In this document: positions 1 through 13,404 of the stretch, piece after piece
How the letters are laid out: each line of letters begins with the position of its first letter
Position numbering within the stretch: position 1 is the first letter of the stretch
Source of the DNA: Spirogloea muscicola
Lineage: Eukaryota; Streptophyta; Zygnematophyceae; Spirogloeales; Spirogloeaceae
DNA length: 32,464 bases
NCBI GenBank assembly: GCA_009602725.1
Contig: WELB01000280.1
Location: 119,167-151,630, forward strand
Reading direction: 5' to 3'
Notes under the pieces: generated by a model
What the model was told of the DNA's origin: nothing
The model's database searches: none
Seen by the model: only the letters and a program-made list of their open reading frames with translations
Position numbers and translations under genes: made by a program

Positions 1-2
1 CG

Positions 3-3000
3 GCGCCGGCGCCGGCGCGGCCGCAGCTGCAGCGCCGCGCTGCCGGCGCCGGCCGCTCGGTCTCCATCGTGGCGCGTCCTGTTGTCGCATCTCTGGCCTC
101 GGCTCCACACGCTAGCTCCTCATCGATGACCACCTCGCTCGACGGACAAGCCTTGCTGGCGACGGCAGCGCCGCAGCTACTGCGCGTCGACGAGCTCGCC
201 GTGGCCGGAGGGCCGGAGACGGCGGTGCCGCCGGCGGCAGCGGCCGTTGCGGAGGCCGGGAGGCCGAAGAAGGTGGTCGTCGTCGGCGCCGGCTGGGCTG
301 GCCTCGGCGCCACGCATCACCTTGCCAAGCAGGTCCTGCCGCGCCGCCATGCCGAGCCCAGCTGCACGTACAGCGTACCATGAGAAGCTGCTGTCTTGCA
401 GCTCCTCCTGCTGGATGAAGCCGTTCGAGATGGTGACCATAGTGGCATGACTGATGGATGACAGCGTGTTGCTGGCGCTACTGTCGCAATGCCATCAAGC
501 CTTGCAGAAGACAGAGATTTTCTATCAAGAGACTGTCATGTTGCTAGCCCGCAATGGCTTGCCATGAAATCTGTCCTTGCTGACAACGTGCCTCGCCCGA
601 ATCTCTATCAACCAGATCAGTGCCGAGAGGCAATGATTGTATTGTGACTACAAACGGGCAAAATTCAATGTTAGCTTTATTACTGGTGCAGGTCCCCTGG
701 CTCCCATATCTCGGACTGCTGTCGAAGTCAATCTGCGATTCACAGGCAGAGTCTGAGGATGCCTTTTTTGAGCTTGACACAGGGGTTTGACGTCACACTG
801 CTCGAGGCTGGCCCGCAACCTGGAGGCCTAGTCGCTGGGTGGAAGACGGAGCGCGGCAGGTCCGTCGAAGTTGGCATTCACGGTGCGTTCTTAAGTGAGA
901 ATATTATTTTCCAATTATTTCTCTACCTTCTGGAAGGTACTGTTACTCATGCAAGTCCTTTGTTGACCGCATGCAAGAGCAGGCTTTTGGTATCCGTACC
1001 GCAACATCTTCTCTCTCATCAACCATTTGCAAATCCAGCCTTTCACTGACTGGACAACATCGTCGCAGTACTCGCCGGCTGGTCTTGAGGTTTGTCTGTG
1101 ACACTTTCTTGACAGTCAGCCCGCTTTGCATGACACTCGACAGCCTTTGACAACTTGACGATGTAGCCTGAGTGGCAGCAAGTTTTTCTGCTTATCCCTG
1201 CAACAGTCAAGTTGAAGCAGGTGAAGTCATGACTTGTGCAAGGTCTTTTTGCAGGTGGAGTCGCCCATATTCCAAGACCAGCCATGGTTGCCCAGCCCGC
1301 TTGGGACTTTTGTATGGACCAAGGCAAGCTCTCTACCCAGTCATAACTGTGACTGCTTCACAAGATCAATTTGAAACCATAGTGTGAAACAGCAAGTTTC
1401 TCTGTCTTAGTTGTCGTAGTATCACCCAGGCAGAGGCATTTGGTATCAGAGGCAAAGGAAAGGCCAGTGAATGATGTAGAGCCAACGACATTGTGCAGTT
1501 CAAGAGACTGCCATTGTGGGATCGCTTGACAGCCCTCCCTCTCATGTATTCAGGTTTGAGAATGAGAGACTGTTTGTCAGCCACTCATGTTGGATAGAGT
1601 TCCTTGACATTTGAGGAAGATAGCGCAGCTCTTATTGGCTGCTTGACCAATCATGTGAGTGCAGAGCACTTTCCCAGGTAGCATAAAAGCTCACACCTGT
1701 TTATGAAGGTCCTGACTCCCAAAATTGGTTCATCGCATGTTTTATTCAGTTATTGACTTTGACAACAGTCACGACGCCTGGACACGCTATGACAAATGTG
1801 AGTACCTCTGTCTATCCTAAAGAACATAGCAGTACTGTCTCCAAACCGAAGTGCTACCTCTGCTCCTTGCCTCTTAGAGTGCGTTCTTCTCACATTTATG
1901 AATAAATGTCACAAATGGCTGAAATGTCAAGTCTACTTGTGCTCCTTCTTTCAGTAACAGCAAGGGAGCTGTTCAAGCAGTATGGTTGCAGCAGCCGAGT
2001 GTATGATGATGCATTCAATCCGATGCTCTTAGTGGGGCTCTTTGCACCTGGAGAGCAATGCTCTGGTGCAGCCACCCTCGGCATGCTCTACTTCTTCATA
2101 TTGGCGCACCAGGTCCGCCACACTCAACCACAAAATAGCATAGCCAATCAACAGTGGATGAAGCTCATCAAGCATAAGGACAAGTGCCTGTCATGACAAT
2201 CAGCAGATTCATCTGCAAGACTCTTTCACGTGCCTCACGCAAGGCGGGAATGATAATTGGAATAATGTGTGAGCTACTGAGAGCATTATGAGCCTGTCAC
2301 AGGCTGATTTTGACGTAGTCTGGTGTAGAGGGACAGTAGGGGAGAAGATCTTCAAGCCGTGGGTGGAGTACATCAGCTCGCTCGGGGGCAAGTTCCTTGC
2401 AAACAAGAGGATGACAGATGTGACATTCGACAAGGATACTGGCAAAGTCAGTGGTGTAGTTTGTGGTGACGAGACATATGATGCTGATGCTGTTATCTTT
2501 GCTGTTGGCATCGGCGGCATGCAAATAATTGTGGCAAAGAGGTGTGTAACAAAAAGCCATCTTCCTTGATGACCAATTCATCTTGCAGCATATTGTTCTC
2601 AGCTGAGCTTTTCATGCGCATCACCATCTCAAAGATTTCTTTCACCCCACTTTCATGAAGTTGCAGTTCATATTATAACTTCCAATTCTCTCAATTTTGC
2701 AGTGAAGTACTCAAGTCGCGCAAGGAGTTTGTCAACACAGCCAATCTTGGTGCTGTGGATGTACTCGCAGTCCGCCTGTGGCTGGATCGCAAGGTGATCT
2801 CTTTAAGCAGACATGTTTTGGCTTACTGGAGGAGCATTGTGCTCTGAATCTTGATCTGCATGACACGTGTGTTGGTATTATGCTCCTGCCACTGAAATTA
2901 TGTTATTGTTGTCAGGTCGACATACCGAGGCCAAGCAATGCTTGCTTTGGATTCGATACAACCACTGGGTGGACGTTTTTTGATCTAAACAGTCTCCATG

Positions 3001-4277
3001 ACGAGTACAAAGACGAGCCTGGTTCAGTGGTGGAAGCAGATTTTGTAGGCTCTCCACTTGTACAAAGCCCTATCTTGATGTACTGCTTAGCTGTCTTGCC
3101 GTCCTACTTGCAAGCATCCTATGGGGCATAGCAACTTTACTCATGTCTGCATTGGGTTTCCCAAGTACGACTTAACACCAGCAATCACTTACTGCATCTT
3201 GTCAATGTACTGTGGCCGTCATTCCTGCATCGATCCTGTTGAATGTCGGTCAACACTGTGGCATTCCCTTCTGACACTTCTGCTTGATGTGTGCAGTACC
3301 ACGCAAATCAGTTCCTTCCCTTGACTGATGAGCAAGCAGTGGCTAAAGTCATGGACTATCTGGCCACTTGCATACCTGCATTTGCTGAGACCAGAGTCCT
3401 TGACAAAGTTGTCGTGCGATTTCGCCGAGCTGTCACTCACTTCTTTCCAGGTGTGTCTTGATGCCTTTGCTCAGATTTGCAGCAACTATGCACTCTTAGC
3501 ACTTGGCAGCAACTCGCCACACAAGAGCCTCAAGTGGGATACTTTTACATGACCAAGACGAAATGTACTTAGGATAACAGTAACCTTTCTGCAGCAGAAT
3601 TGTGTTTTCACTTCAGGTATCTCAGTTGCTAGGAGCATGGGCCTTTGCTTAACTGGCTCACTATTATCAACCATTTCCAATACGTGCGAAGGTTGACCGA
3701 GCAGCTCTATTCTGCTATTGCTGATGTTGCCAGGCTCTTATCAATACATGATGAGAGGGACTACCAGCTTCCCAAATGTCTTCATGGCAGGCGACTGGAT
3801 AGTGAACGAGCATGGGTCATGGTCGCAGGTGCTCATTGCAGCCACACTCGTGTCTCTTGCAGTGCAACATTGTTATCCTCGTACTTCATGGTGCAGAGCT
3901 TGTAGTCCAACTCTGCAGTACAGATACATCACATTAAAGGCTGCCCCTCAGATTGCTGTGCAGCTCAGCTGGGTCTTTTATCTCACCTTTACTCGAAACA
4001 TTTTCGATTCCAAGTTTCTGTTAACCTGTTATTTGCACAAGGAGTGGCTAAAACTTGTCATTTAATTGGCCGACGAGCGATTCGACTTTTGCAGGAGAAG
4101 GCCTATGTCACTGGTCTGGAGGCGGCTAACAATGTTGTGCGCTGCTTTGGAGAGGGCCGCTTAGCAAAAATAATCCCAGTGGAAGACGATGAGGCGCATG
4201 TCAGCATGCTGCGGGCTCTAAATCGTCAGGCGCGGGCCGCCCTCTCGCAGCTTCCATTCGCGAGCTTCTTCTTGTAG
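3..4277 (+). CDS. FAD-dependent carotene desaturase-like oxidoreductase (amine oxidase family), 13 exons, 5' end open
   Basis: Exons: 3(open)-332, 783-882, 983-1089, 1255-1323, 1499-1553, 1750-1797, 1955-2112, 2303-2541, 2703-2793, 2916-3044, 3297-3450, 3734-3828, 4095-4277 (TAG stop). All junctions keep frame. The first in-frame ATG is at 126 and gives 544 residues, but the frame is open back to base 3 and rich in Ala, Arg and Ser, so the start, probably with a plastid transit peptide, may lie outside the window. The N-terminal dinucleotide-binding motif VVVVGAGWAGLGA (glycines from residue 54) and the distal C-terminal FMAGDWI segment are the FAD-binding signatures of the phytoene/zeta-carotene desaturase and amine-oxidase superfamily. 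The middle part (GTVGEKIFKPWVEYI; ANLGAVDVLAVRLWLDR) also fits plant and cyanobacterial desaturase-like proteins. The intron after exon 4 starts with GC (1324). It is probably plastidial and acts on a carotenoid or isoprenoid. The substrate cannot be read from sequence; it could instead be a hydroxysqualene-dehydroxylase-like enzyme. Confidence 0.82.
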
Positions 4278-4906
4278 CAGCAGCTCGAGCTGCCCACATG
4301 AGTAGGCCCCCACTAGAACTTTACTATAGAGCACCTCAACAAAGTCCTTGTGCTTGCTGCCATTGCTGACTCGCTAAGATGTAGGCTGGTCAGCCCATCA
4401 AAGCGACAGGCACACCTCATGACTTTACCATTCTTTGAGCAATGAGCTCCCCAGTGCGTTGGCCATGTCAGATTACCCTCAGCATGAGGATCCCTGCGGC
4501 ATGGCACATCACCCGAAGCGGTTTGCAGCAACCTTCCTAAGTAGAGGTCAAGACTATTTTCAAAAGACTACATAGTGAAGGCACATCCTGCATAGAGTTA
4601 ACCTGACTCCCACCAGTGTTCTGACTTAAGTTAAGAGTCGCACTCGTCAGAGACACATGCTCTGGCACTGCATTCATTGGGTAGGTGTCTTGTAATATCC
4701 GCTACTGCGATGCGCCGGCTGGTCCACCCCTGCTGCAGGGAGCAGCCAACTGCTATTGCTACTTATTGGCAGGCATCCATCATTCCAATGCATTGGCCGA
4801 GTAATTCAGGACAATAGATTTGCGTTACTGTGGGCCTACTTTGCAGGACTGTGCGACAATCCTGCCCAACAAATTTAGCAAATTCCTGGAGGATTTGATG
4901 GGCCGG
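4278..4906. other. Convergent intergenic region
   Basis: The two flanking genes end towards each other here (stops at 4277 and 4907). I see no conserved coding segment, RNA gene or strong hairpin in these 629 bases. It should hold both 3' UTRs and polyadenylation sites, which I cannot place with confidence. Confidence 0.6.
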
Positions 4907-7900
4907 CTACACTCCGGCAATCTGGAGCATGTCAGCCGTGCTGACAATCTTCTCGCGGGGCTTCCCAGCCAGCGCTCCCCGCCGCACCTCCTCGGCGTCG
5001 ATGCGCTGCCACCCCACCAGGTCGACCGGCCGTGCGCCACTGTCCACCAGACGGTTCAGCAGCTGCAGCCGGCCACAATCACTTGCGGGTCGTGGCAGAC
5101 GACCGGCCCAGCTGTCTTCTGCAATGGACGCAACCTGTGGCAATTTGCACCCCCTCACCAGTCTCAGTTTTGCCCATCTCAGTCTTGCCTCAGCAGAAAT
5201 TAGGCTGTTCTGTGACTTGCTAACTCACAACTCAATCATCTAGCTTTTCATTCTAATTGAGCAGTTACCGCCCAGAAGGACCCTGGACAACCATACTGAG
5301 ATGTCTGAGTCAAACCTGTGTTGCTGGACGAGAATAAGCTTACAAGAAGGCAACTGAGACAACTAGCAGATTATCCATTAATGATGGAGGAAGGCAATAT
5401 TTGTTGTTGCCACTCACAGTCTCCTCGGCATCAATGAGGTTGGTGGCAATCACGCCTGTTGGCCCCCTCTTCAGCCATCCCACAACATAGAGGCCATCCT
5501 CGTAGTGCTCAGCCTTTGTGCCCCAGCTACCAACATCGTCCTGCTGCTCTGAGGGGACCTCCCTGAGCACCCTTCCCAATCTGTTAGGTACAATGCCTGC
5601 ATCATCAACAGGCGATGCATAATCAACTATGTCAGGCCTTTTTGTGAAGCCATAGAAATTTGCAAGCAACTGACACGGCTGCCACTCAATCAGAAATTCT
5701 CCAGATGTGCAGGATCTACAAGATGGTTAGAAGCTCTCAATGCATGCTCCGGCATGCAGGACCACAAAGCCTGCTAACTCCGAGAATCAGCTCTTGGTGT
5801 CGCAAACTCTGGCATCTGCAGCCAGGAGGACGCGCGGGCTGCCTGGCCTAGCACCTTTGGCGTGATCGAAGTGCAGCCCTGGGACTGGGATGGACTTGTA
5901 ACCAATGCTCCGAAGGACAAGCCTGCAAAGAGCTATCTACTCATATTAGCACCGAGAGCATCTGCATACAAGACAGTGGAACGACCTGATTTTGACCTTA
6001 GGAATCTCAGTCTCCATTTGGTTGGTAACCCAGCCAAGATGCTGAGCTGCGCTTACCTTAAGAGGCGCCACTAGTATATTATAGTCGTACTATTTCTTCT
6101 TGTTAACGTTGTTGAATATGCAATAAGAAACAACTGCAAAGGAGGCACATGCTCACCCGCAGGGTATGTCCTCAAACTCGCCAAGGCCAATGGCCCGCTG
6201 AGGCTTCCCAAGCCCTCCAGCTGCAGATCAACCTTACATTATGGCAAATGAGTCCCTCATTCCCGTACTGTGACATTCCCTTCATATTGCAGGTTATGCG
6301 ACAGACCTTAGCAGACACTCTGGTTCCTGATACATGCCACCAGCTGCACGTGCTTCGAGTGCCTAAGTTGTGTTGGAGCCTGGCTCTCTGACTTACATGC
6401 AGAAGACAAAAGCCCTGCACCTCACTGGTCAAGAGGTGACACTTGCCAGAGGATGCAAAGTAATAGACTACTATTGATTACGTTGATATTAATCGGACAC
6501 AGCAAAGCAAGGAGGCGCACGCTGCAAGGTGGTCTTCTCAAGACGCACGCCGTTGACGTGAGTTTTATCTGTATTCCCCAGGATCTCTGTGGGCCTTCTA
6601 AAGAAGACGAAGTACACCTGCCGCGCAGCCGGGCCGACCGGCTGCGCGCCAGTCCGGACCGTCTTCTGGAAGAGCTCAAAGACCCGCCGGTGGCTCCTGT
6701 TGACCTTAAGTTCTGCCTAACAAGCAGACAGGAAGACCAGTCAATAGCGCCACTAATTGATAGCTAGTGCTCTTTGCCTAACGACTTTACGTTAAACCCT
6801 GCAAGCCAACGTGGAAGCCAAATGGCCTGTAAAAGCAGCAAGCACGCACAATTCCATCCTCATGCATGGCTTTTATGTCGAGATTACATGTGACCCCTTA
6901 TTCTCCACAGCAAACTCTCAAGAGCCATGAGCTGGTTTTAATCTCTGCTAATCAGCACATCAGGGTGCTCCGCAGTCACAATGGAGGGGCAGTCACATGC
7001 TGCAAGTGCATGCAGGTACCTTATCTGCTTCAGAGATGTCAAGGTCCTCCGGGGAGACGTGTACGTGGATTGACTTCAAATCTGCAGACACAACCAAAGC
7101 CTATTAGATGTCAGCAATCACCTTAGCTATGCAGGCCTTCATGTATTGAAAGAAGGCTTATGTAATATAGTACTTTTAGCCTTAAGGACTCGGTCAAGAC
7201 AGCGCCCAGAGTGCAGCAGATGTTGCAAGTAAGCTTGGAAACGATGCACCTTCTACATCAGAGGTACGGAGACTAAGGGACTACTCAGGATCTCGGCAGG
7301 GCTTGAAAAGGAAGAGATTGGGTTTCAAGTCACTGTTTTACTTACTGATTTGCAACATCAGTTCAAGATAACAGGTAAACTAAGTGCTGCAATACAAGGC
7401 AGGATTGTAGGTTAAAATCTGACACAGAGGACGGTCCAGGCGGTGCTCACTGAGCAGCTCACGGAGCTCCCGAGCAGTGCAGGCGGCCTGCGGGGGGCCC
7501 CGCCTCCCGACCAGGTATACCTTCCTGGAGTAGGCTGGGCGGCTTGCACTGTGTCAGCTCGACCTGGCCACACTTCACCTAACCGGCTCTAGAGTACACC
7601 TGGAGATTCACGTGACTCTACCAATGTATGCACCTTGTGACGTGCATAAAGCCTCTTGCTTCTATCCTGAAGGCTAAGAACATATTGACATGTCGAGGTA
7701 ATGCATGCATTCGCCTAAATCAACAGCAGGTGCTGCTTGCTGAAGGATGCAATCAAGAAAAAAGACATTGCGTTGTAAGTCTTAAAGTCAGAAGTCTTCA
7801 ACACGAGCTCCCTAAGACTTTGAGGCACCTAATTGTGCTCTTGCGGAGAGCGGTCAGAGCGTGCGCCGCGATATCAGTCGCAGCAAGCTCATCGGGATCC

Positions 7901-9754
7901 CGCAGGAGGATGCGCGCGACGTCCAGCGCCACATTGCCCTGGCTTTCCTCACTCGCGCACAGGCAGGCTGGCTCAGAAAACCTGCTGACCTCATATTAGC
8001 AGCCTCTAATTTGATTATCCTTCTCTCCTCTCTAAGTGTCACAGAAGATGCACACTACTCTCACTGCTTAACTGTTAGCTGTAGGGCTTGAGGTTTAGAG
8101 TTTTAGATGCAGGGTTTGGGGTTTAGAATCGAAGATGCAGGCTTGGGTTTTAGTGAGGGGTCGGCCTAAGGATCTGGTATGAGACCAAAGGTGCCCCGGG
8201 CTTGCCTGGCCAAGCACAACAGCTGACTCGTAGGCATTGAGATCTGGCGCGAGATCCGCGTGCCAAGGGTGGCCGTTGTACCACCACACAAACTCCCGCG
8301 CCGAGTGCATGCCTCGAAGGTCCTGTGCATGGGATGCCAGCTAACATAAGGAGTGAATTGTCGTAGATACTCCAGACCGTCACATGATTCCATGCTAAGC
8401 TTGAAATTGCAAGGCTGATAAGTCAAGTTGAACCGTTCCATTAGCTCGTATTATTTCATAACATAAACTGCAAGCGGGTACAGTTGGTACATGTCTTCAA
8501 AGTGCATCAAGAGACGAGCCAATGCCAGGAATGCTGGCTCACCTCGCCAGGGATGCCCAGCTGCCGGTCACTCTCGGCACCGTATGCCAGGATTACCTGC
8601 GTCAACCACGCCATGGGCTGAGCAAGAAGCTATCTGGGTCCAGTAATCAGCATAAGTAGTGAGTATCTAAAGTTTATCAAAACACTGAACTACATAGTGA
8701 CGACATGCCAATCTACTTGCTTGACTATCTGCTTGAACACGGGGTGGATGGAGTAGGGATGCACACCCCATGGTAGTGCCGCTGCAGCTGTGCCAGCGAT
8801 ACGTCACGGCCGAGTGCCACGTTGCCCACAAAGCGGCACCGTGCGTTGCTCGTGGCCAGCGCCGCAAATTGGTTGTTAACCAGCTGCAGGCCGCCAGCCA
8901 GAGTACCAGTACCGTCAATTAGGGGCAGCTTATGCCAATGCAGAAGGACGCCTATGAGCGTCCTCTGCAGTAGCGACATCCACAACAAAGGCCTGATCTA
9001 GCCCTGCTGTAGACGATGTCAAGACCAGTATTGAGATCAATCATGACTAACGACCATATCTCAGTACCTTGCTTTAGGGTTAGGGTTCGGGGCTCACCTT
9101 GGTCTCGGGGTGGTCGGGCGCGACGCCGGAGCGCACGAGGCCAAAGGGCGTCGGCAGCTGGTCCAGTACGTCGACACGGGCGGCATTGCCAAATTGGCGC
9201 AGGAGCTGCAGCGATGGGGACCCAAGTGTCGGCGGCGTCAGGGCGTCGGGCCGGCTGGGGGGATAAAGTCGGCGTATATTACTGCCGGTCTTGCTTCACA
9301 GTCTGCTGCCAGCAAGTCTGTCAGCATGTCTGCACCAACATCAACGTGATGACGCCCACTCTGGTCTTTCTTAACCATCTGACAATCTTAACAATTCTGC
9401 TCAACAACTAACTAGCTCCTGTCACTTATTCCCACTATTTCCTACAGATAGCAATAACTTGCAGCATATAGCGGATGCTTGAGATCATTGTAGGAGGCCA
9501 CGGCGGCGGCAGTTACTGGGCGAGCTGCTGACCTTCTCAGCAGTGTAGAAGCCAGCAGGCCCACTGCCAACTACGCAGAACTGGAGCTCCTTGCTCGGAG
9601 CAGGAGCTCCTGGGAGCAGGTCGCCACCAGCGGCGGTGGAAGGGGCCACAATCAGATGGCGGCTGGTTGGGAGCGGCAGCGGCGGACCGCCGCAGCGCCG
9701 TAGGAAGGTCCGGAGGGCTGCCGCTGCCGTCGTCGCGGCAGGTGGAGGCGGCAT
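4907..9754 (-). CDS. FDXR: NADPH:adrenodoxin (ferredoxin) oxidoreductase, mitochondrial, 13 exons
   Basis: Exons in transcript order: 9754-9533, 9205-9098, 8883-8767, 8596-8543, 8322-8206, 7938-7819, 7520-7433, 7081-7020, 6716-6521, 6220-6157, 5922-5855, 5596-5418, 5134-4907. Together they give 1623 nt, or 540 residues plus stop, a usual length with a leader. The enzyme passes electrons from NADPH through FAD to mitochondrial ferredoxin, for Fe-S cluster, heme and biotin synthesis. Seen: a basic Ala-rich leader (MPPPPAATTAAAALRTFLRR) like a mitochondrial presequence; the FAD motif VVGSGPAGFYTAEK (GSGPAG at 63-68); PTPFGLVRSGVAPDHPETK; the NADP motif GQGNVALD (205-212); VGRRGP; and the C-terminal GWLKRGPTGVIATN (445-458) and KPREKIV. 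The donor after exon 5 is GC (8205-8204). Introns 2 and 5 contain telomere-like tracts. The ATG at 9754 is chosen because it directly precedes the leader. Above it lies the AG-repeat promoter shared with the divergent exonuclease gene. Confidence 0.95.
8082..8155 (-). repeat. Degenerate telomere-like tract in FDXR intron 5
   Basis: Several imperfect units such as GGGTTTGGGGTTTAGA occur on the + strand, so CCCTAAA-like on the sense strand. The tract starts about 50 bases after the GC donor at 8205. The units are too diverged for a recent telomeric insertion. Confidence 0.6.
9073..9089 (-). repeat. Short telomere-like tract at the 5' end of FDXR intron 2
   Basis: TTTAGGGTTAGGGTT on the + strand gives AACCCTAACCCTAAA on the sense strand. 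It starts 8 bases into the intron, just after the donor at 9097. Three units or fewer. Confidence 0.7.
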
Positions 9755-10092
<338 letters not shown>

Positions 10093-13000
10093 ATGCCCCC
10101 GCGCTCAGGTGAAGGCGACGGCAGCGGCCGCACCGCAGCTGTAAACAGCGACGAAACCGGCAGCGGCGGCAAGGAGAGGTCGCAGCCCAAGTCCCTGGCG
10201 TCACATTTCTGGGAGCTCCCGCTGCCGCCGGAGCGTGTTCACTTCGTCGACTCGGCTGCGGCCTTCCGGGAGGTCGCCGAGCCGGCGCTCGCCGGCGCCG
10301 CCGTGTTGGGCCTCGATGCCGAGTGGCGCCCCACCACCGCACATCAGTAAGACCCCCTAAACCCTAACCCCCAACCCCAACCCTTGAACCCTAAAACCTA
10401 AACCCTAAACCTTCTGCCGACTAGCGTTATCGTCGTTGTGACGTCGTGTGTTAGCGAGCTCAGGCTCGTGCTGTGCACCAGAAAGCCGGTCGAGCCTTAC
10501 CTGGTGGCACAAGGGCTTGTCAATAACCGTCTAGTAGTCGGGCATCAATCAGCGACCTCTACATATTGACTCGTGGGTTACTGAGCGGGTCAGCTTAGCA
10601 GCACGCTGTGTACATTTGCCAATGTGCTTGCCTTGGTACTATGCCACTCAGGCCCTCCATCAGTCAATACAGACTCCAAATTCCTTGCTGCCACGGCCAC
10701 ATGGCTCAGGCAAGCGAGTGCTGCCTTTGCTGCCGTCGATACCGCACGCTTGCCATATAGTCAGGCGGGAGAAAGATGGAGAGGCCCCACCGTTGTCAGC
10801 AACTGCGGCGGCGTCCTTGAGAGCCAGGGAATTGTGGCAGTACAGGCGCTGCTTATAGCCTGTCACGTGGACTTAGCTACAGAAGCTGTAACACCTATAA
10901 CCTTTGTTACTCAGACTCTTGCTCCCAAGCTTCTGGTGGCGCTTGCAGGGGCAGTGCATCGCGCGTGTCCATCCTCCAGATAGCCTGCCGACCGGCCGGC
11001 AGTAGCGGCAGCGGCGCTGTCGTGCTTGTGCTGGACATGCTGGCACTGCCGCCGGCGGCGTTCGCGGGCGCTCTCGGCGCTCTGCTGCGGGCGCCGGCAG
11101 TGCCCAAGCTCGGCTTCCAGTTCGCCGACGATGTGCGCCGCCTGGCGGCCAGCCATCCGCACGCTGATGCCAGAGGCTGCTTCAACGTCGTGCGCATGCA
11201 CTAACCTCTCACACTCAAGAAATTACTATATTCACACACCATGGAACCTGCATCAACTTCAGTGTATGTAGTGAATTTAGTGTACTCACGGGATATTAGT
11301 GAGTACATAGCATTAAGTGTACTCGAGAATTTAGTTGTGAGTAAGCATGCAGAGATAGGGGTCCTCCATTGAGCTCAAGCAAGTCCATGTCTCAGGTGGC
11401 ACCTTACGTCGACGTAGGCGTGCTGAAGGAGCGCGTGGCAGCTGCCGGCAGGCGGCGGGCGTCGCCGCTGGCGCCTGGCCGGGGTTTGGCCCAGGTTGCT
11501 GAGGCCACGCTCGGCCTGCCTCTCTGCAAGGTAGCTGAGCTTGCACAGTGATTTACAATTGATCACTTAAGAGATACTATTTATTTAGGAACACTTAGTG
11601 GAGCTTCACTGACTACAGAACAAGCGGTAATAGCCAGTGGCACGAACTGGTTGACTGTGTTACAATGTCACTGAGGGTTCCCCTCCTCCTCCCTCCTCCT
11701 CCCTCCGTCCTCCAGGAACTGCAGTGCTCCGACTGGGAAGTGCGGCCGCTGAGCACTGCCCAGCTGCAGTATGCGGCGGCCGACGCCTACTGCCTGCTCG
11801 CCATCTTCGACGCTCTTGCTGGCAAGGAGGCCACTGCTGGAGAAGCAGGAGACGGGGCCAGTGGCAGCATCGGCGACCAGAAAAGCGGTGCCCCTGCACC
11901 GCAGTGGTGGCGACGGCCTCCACTGGAGCCGCATGAGCGCAGGAGAACCCCCATGGGGCTCACTGAGCTGCTTCGCGACTACGAGGGCTTGAGCAGGTGG
12001 AATGCCAGCGACAGGCCTGCACTCGACCGAGGCGACGCTCCTGTAGCGGTGGCAAGGGCGGCACTGGCGCAGCTCCCCGGCGGCAGCGAGAGCGAGTGGT
12101 GGCGGCCACACGCTGGTTCGCTTTCGCTGCGAGAGCTGAACAGTCGACGGAGAGGCAACAAGGTGCGCAAGAGTTCACGTGCTACTAACCGGGTGATTGC
12201 CGGCAATGATGAGACGGAGAAGAGGGAGGGAGGAGGGAAGCAGGCGGCGAGCGCCGGCCGCGGCAGTGGTAGTGGAGGCGACGAGGATGCTGGCGAGTGG
12301 CAAGGCCCGCCGCCGTGGTCACGGGCACTCGGCGGCGACGGCCAGCCCCGATTCCTGTGCGACGGCATGGTGTGGGCCCCCCACTCCTTATAAGTGAATC
12401 TCAGTCTCTCTGTACTAATTACACTAGCAATCCATTGCTCACGTTCCTAAGAGATTCCTGTTGGTCGGTATCTGTACTTGCTGCGATTGCTGAGCTAACT
12501 CCCGTTAAGCTAAGCTCTAATACTCCTGAAACTATTTTCAAATCTTAGCCGTGTTTTGGGTGCTCACTACCAGGTGGAGGGTCTGGCACGACAGCTGCGG
12601 TGCGTGGGCATCGATGCAGCCTCGCCGCACAGCTCGGCGACAACGGCGGGCGTGGACCCCGCACGACAGCTCGTGGAACAGGCGGTGGACGAGGGGCGCG
12701 TGCTGCTCACACGCGACCTCAAGCTCCTGCGGCGGCGGCTGCTGCCAGCCCACCTGGCATATCGCGTCCGCGCTCTCGGCAAGCAGGACCAGCTTCGCGA
12801 GGTGAGGACCGTCCTGATCCTCAATGCTCAAGCTATCACAGCCAAAGTCTGCCCCTGAGACCGATAGTCCCCCACCTGGCCGTGATTAAGATAACGGCCA
12901 AGTAGTCATGAACCCAATAGTAGTAGTGCAACCCTTTTTATCGTTGTAATGGCTCCTTCATCTTACTTTTTGGTTGAGTTTAGTAGCCTGGGAAGCGATT

Positions 13001-13404
13001 CCTCTCATTTACATACCACTCATGAGCTCTTTTTCGCCTTTGTGTCGAAGTCTTGACTCAGACACAACACCTTGGCCAGCACTCCGTTATTCTAAGCTGA
13101 ATCTCCTGGAAGTTATACACCTTTTTTGCCGATCTCTCAGGCAGTAGTGCAACTTCAACATCACAACTTGATGTAGATAAAGTCCTATCTCGCCTGGCAG
13201 GTCATTGCTATGTTTGGGCTGGAGATCGTGCCCGAGAAGCTGCTGTCTCGTTGCACGCGGTGCAATGGAGAGTTTGCGCCAGCACCGCTTGATGCTGCGG
13301 CAGCCACCGCTGCTGCGCCCTGGACACAGGTCGTTCCTGAGTGCGTGCTTCGCAGCGGAATCTCCGAGTTCTGGCAGTGCACGCGCTGCCGCCACCTCTA
13401 TTAA
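10093..13404 (+). CDS. EXD3/Mut-7-like protein: DEDDy 3'-5' exonuclease plus Mut7-C domain, 6 exons, ends early at a stop
   Basis: Exons: 10093-10346, 10949-11189 (11186 is an equally in-frame end), 11396-11530, 11716-12369, 12574-12801, 13201-13404 (TAA). These give about 571 residues. Exonuclease motifs: LGLDAEWRP (Asp75, Glu77), FQFADDV (Asp145/146), and QYAAADAY (Tyr229, Asp233), so a DEDDy nuclease like RNase D/WRN/Mut-7. A low-complexity charged linker (about 250-410) separates it from Mut7-C: FLCDGMVEGLARQLR, LLTRDLKLLRRR, then a zinc ribbon with Cys522, Cys525, Cys564 and Cys567. Such proteins trim structured or small RNAs; the target here is unknown. The reading frame ends at HLY-stop, where the family has Tyr-Trp and further residues. 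A fitting last exon exists at 13903, so the stop may be a mutation or an assembly error. Intron 1 begins with a telomere-like tract. Confidence 0.88.
10354..10412 (+). repeat. Telomere-like (CCCTAAA) tract at the start of intron 1 of the exonuclease gene
   Basis: About eight perfect or slightly changed CCCTAA/CCCTAAA units start 7 bases after the GT of the donor (10347). It includes telo-box words (AAACCCTAA). It is the longest clean interstitial telomere-like tract in the window. Confidence 0.85.

Noticed and set aside
10354-10412. True chromosome end or telomere
   Set aside because: The tract is short, imperfect and lies inside an intron, with genes continuing on both sides.
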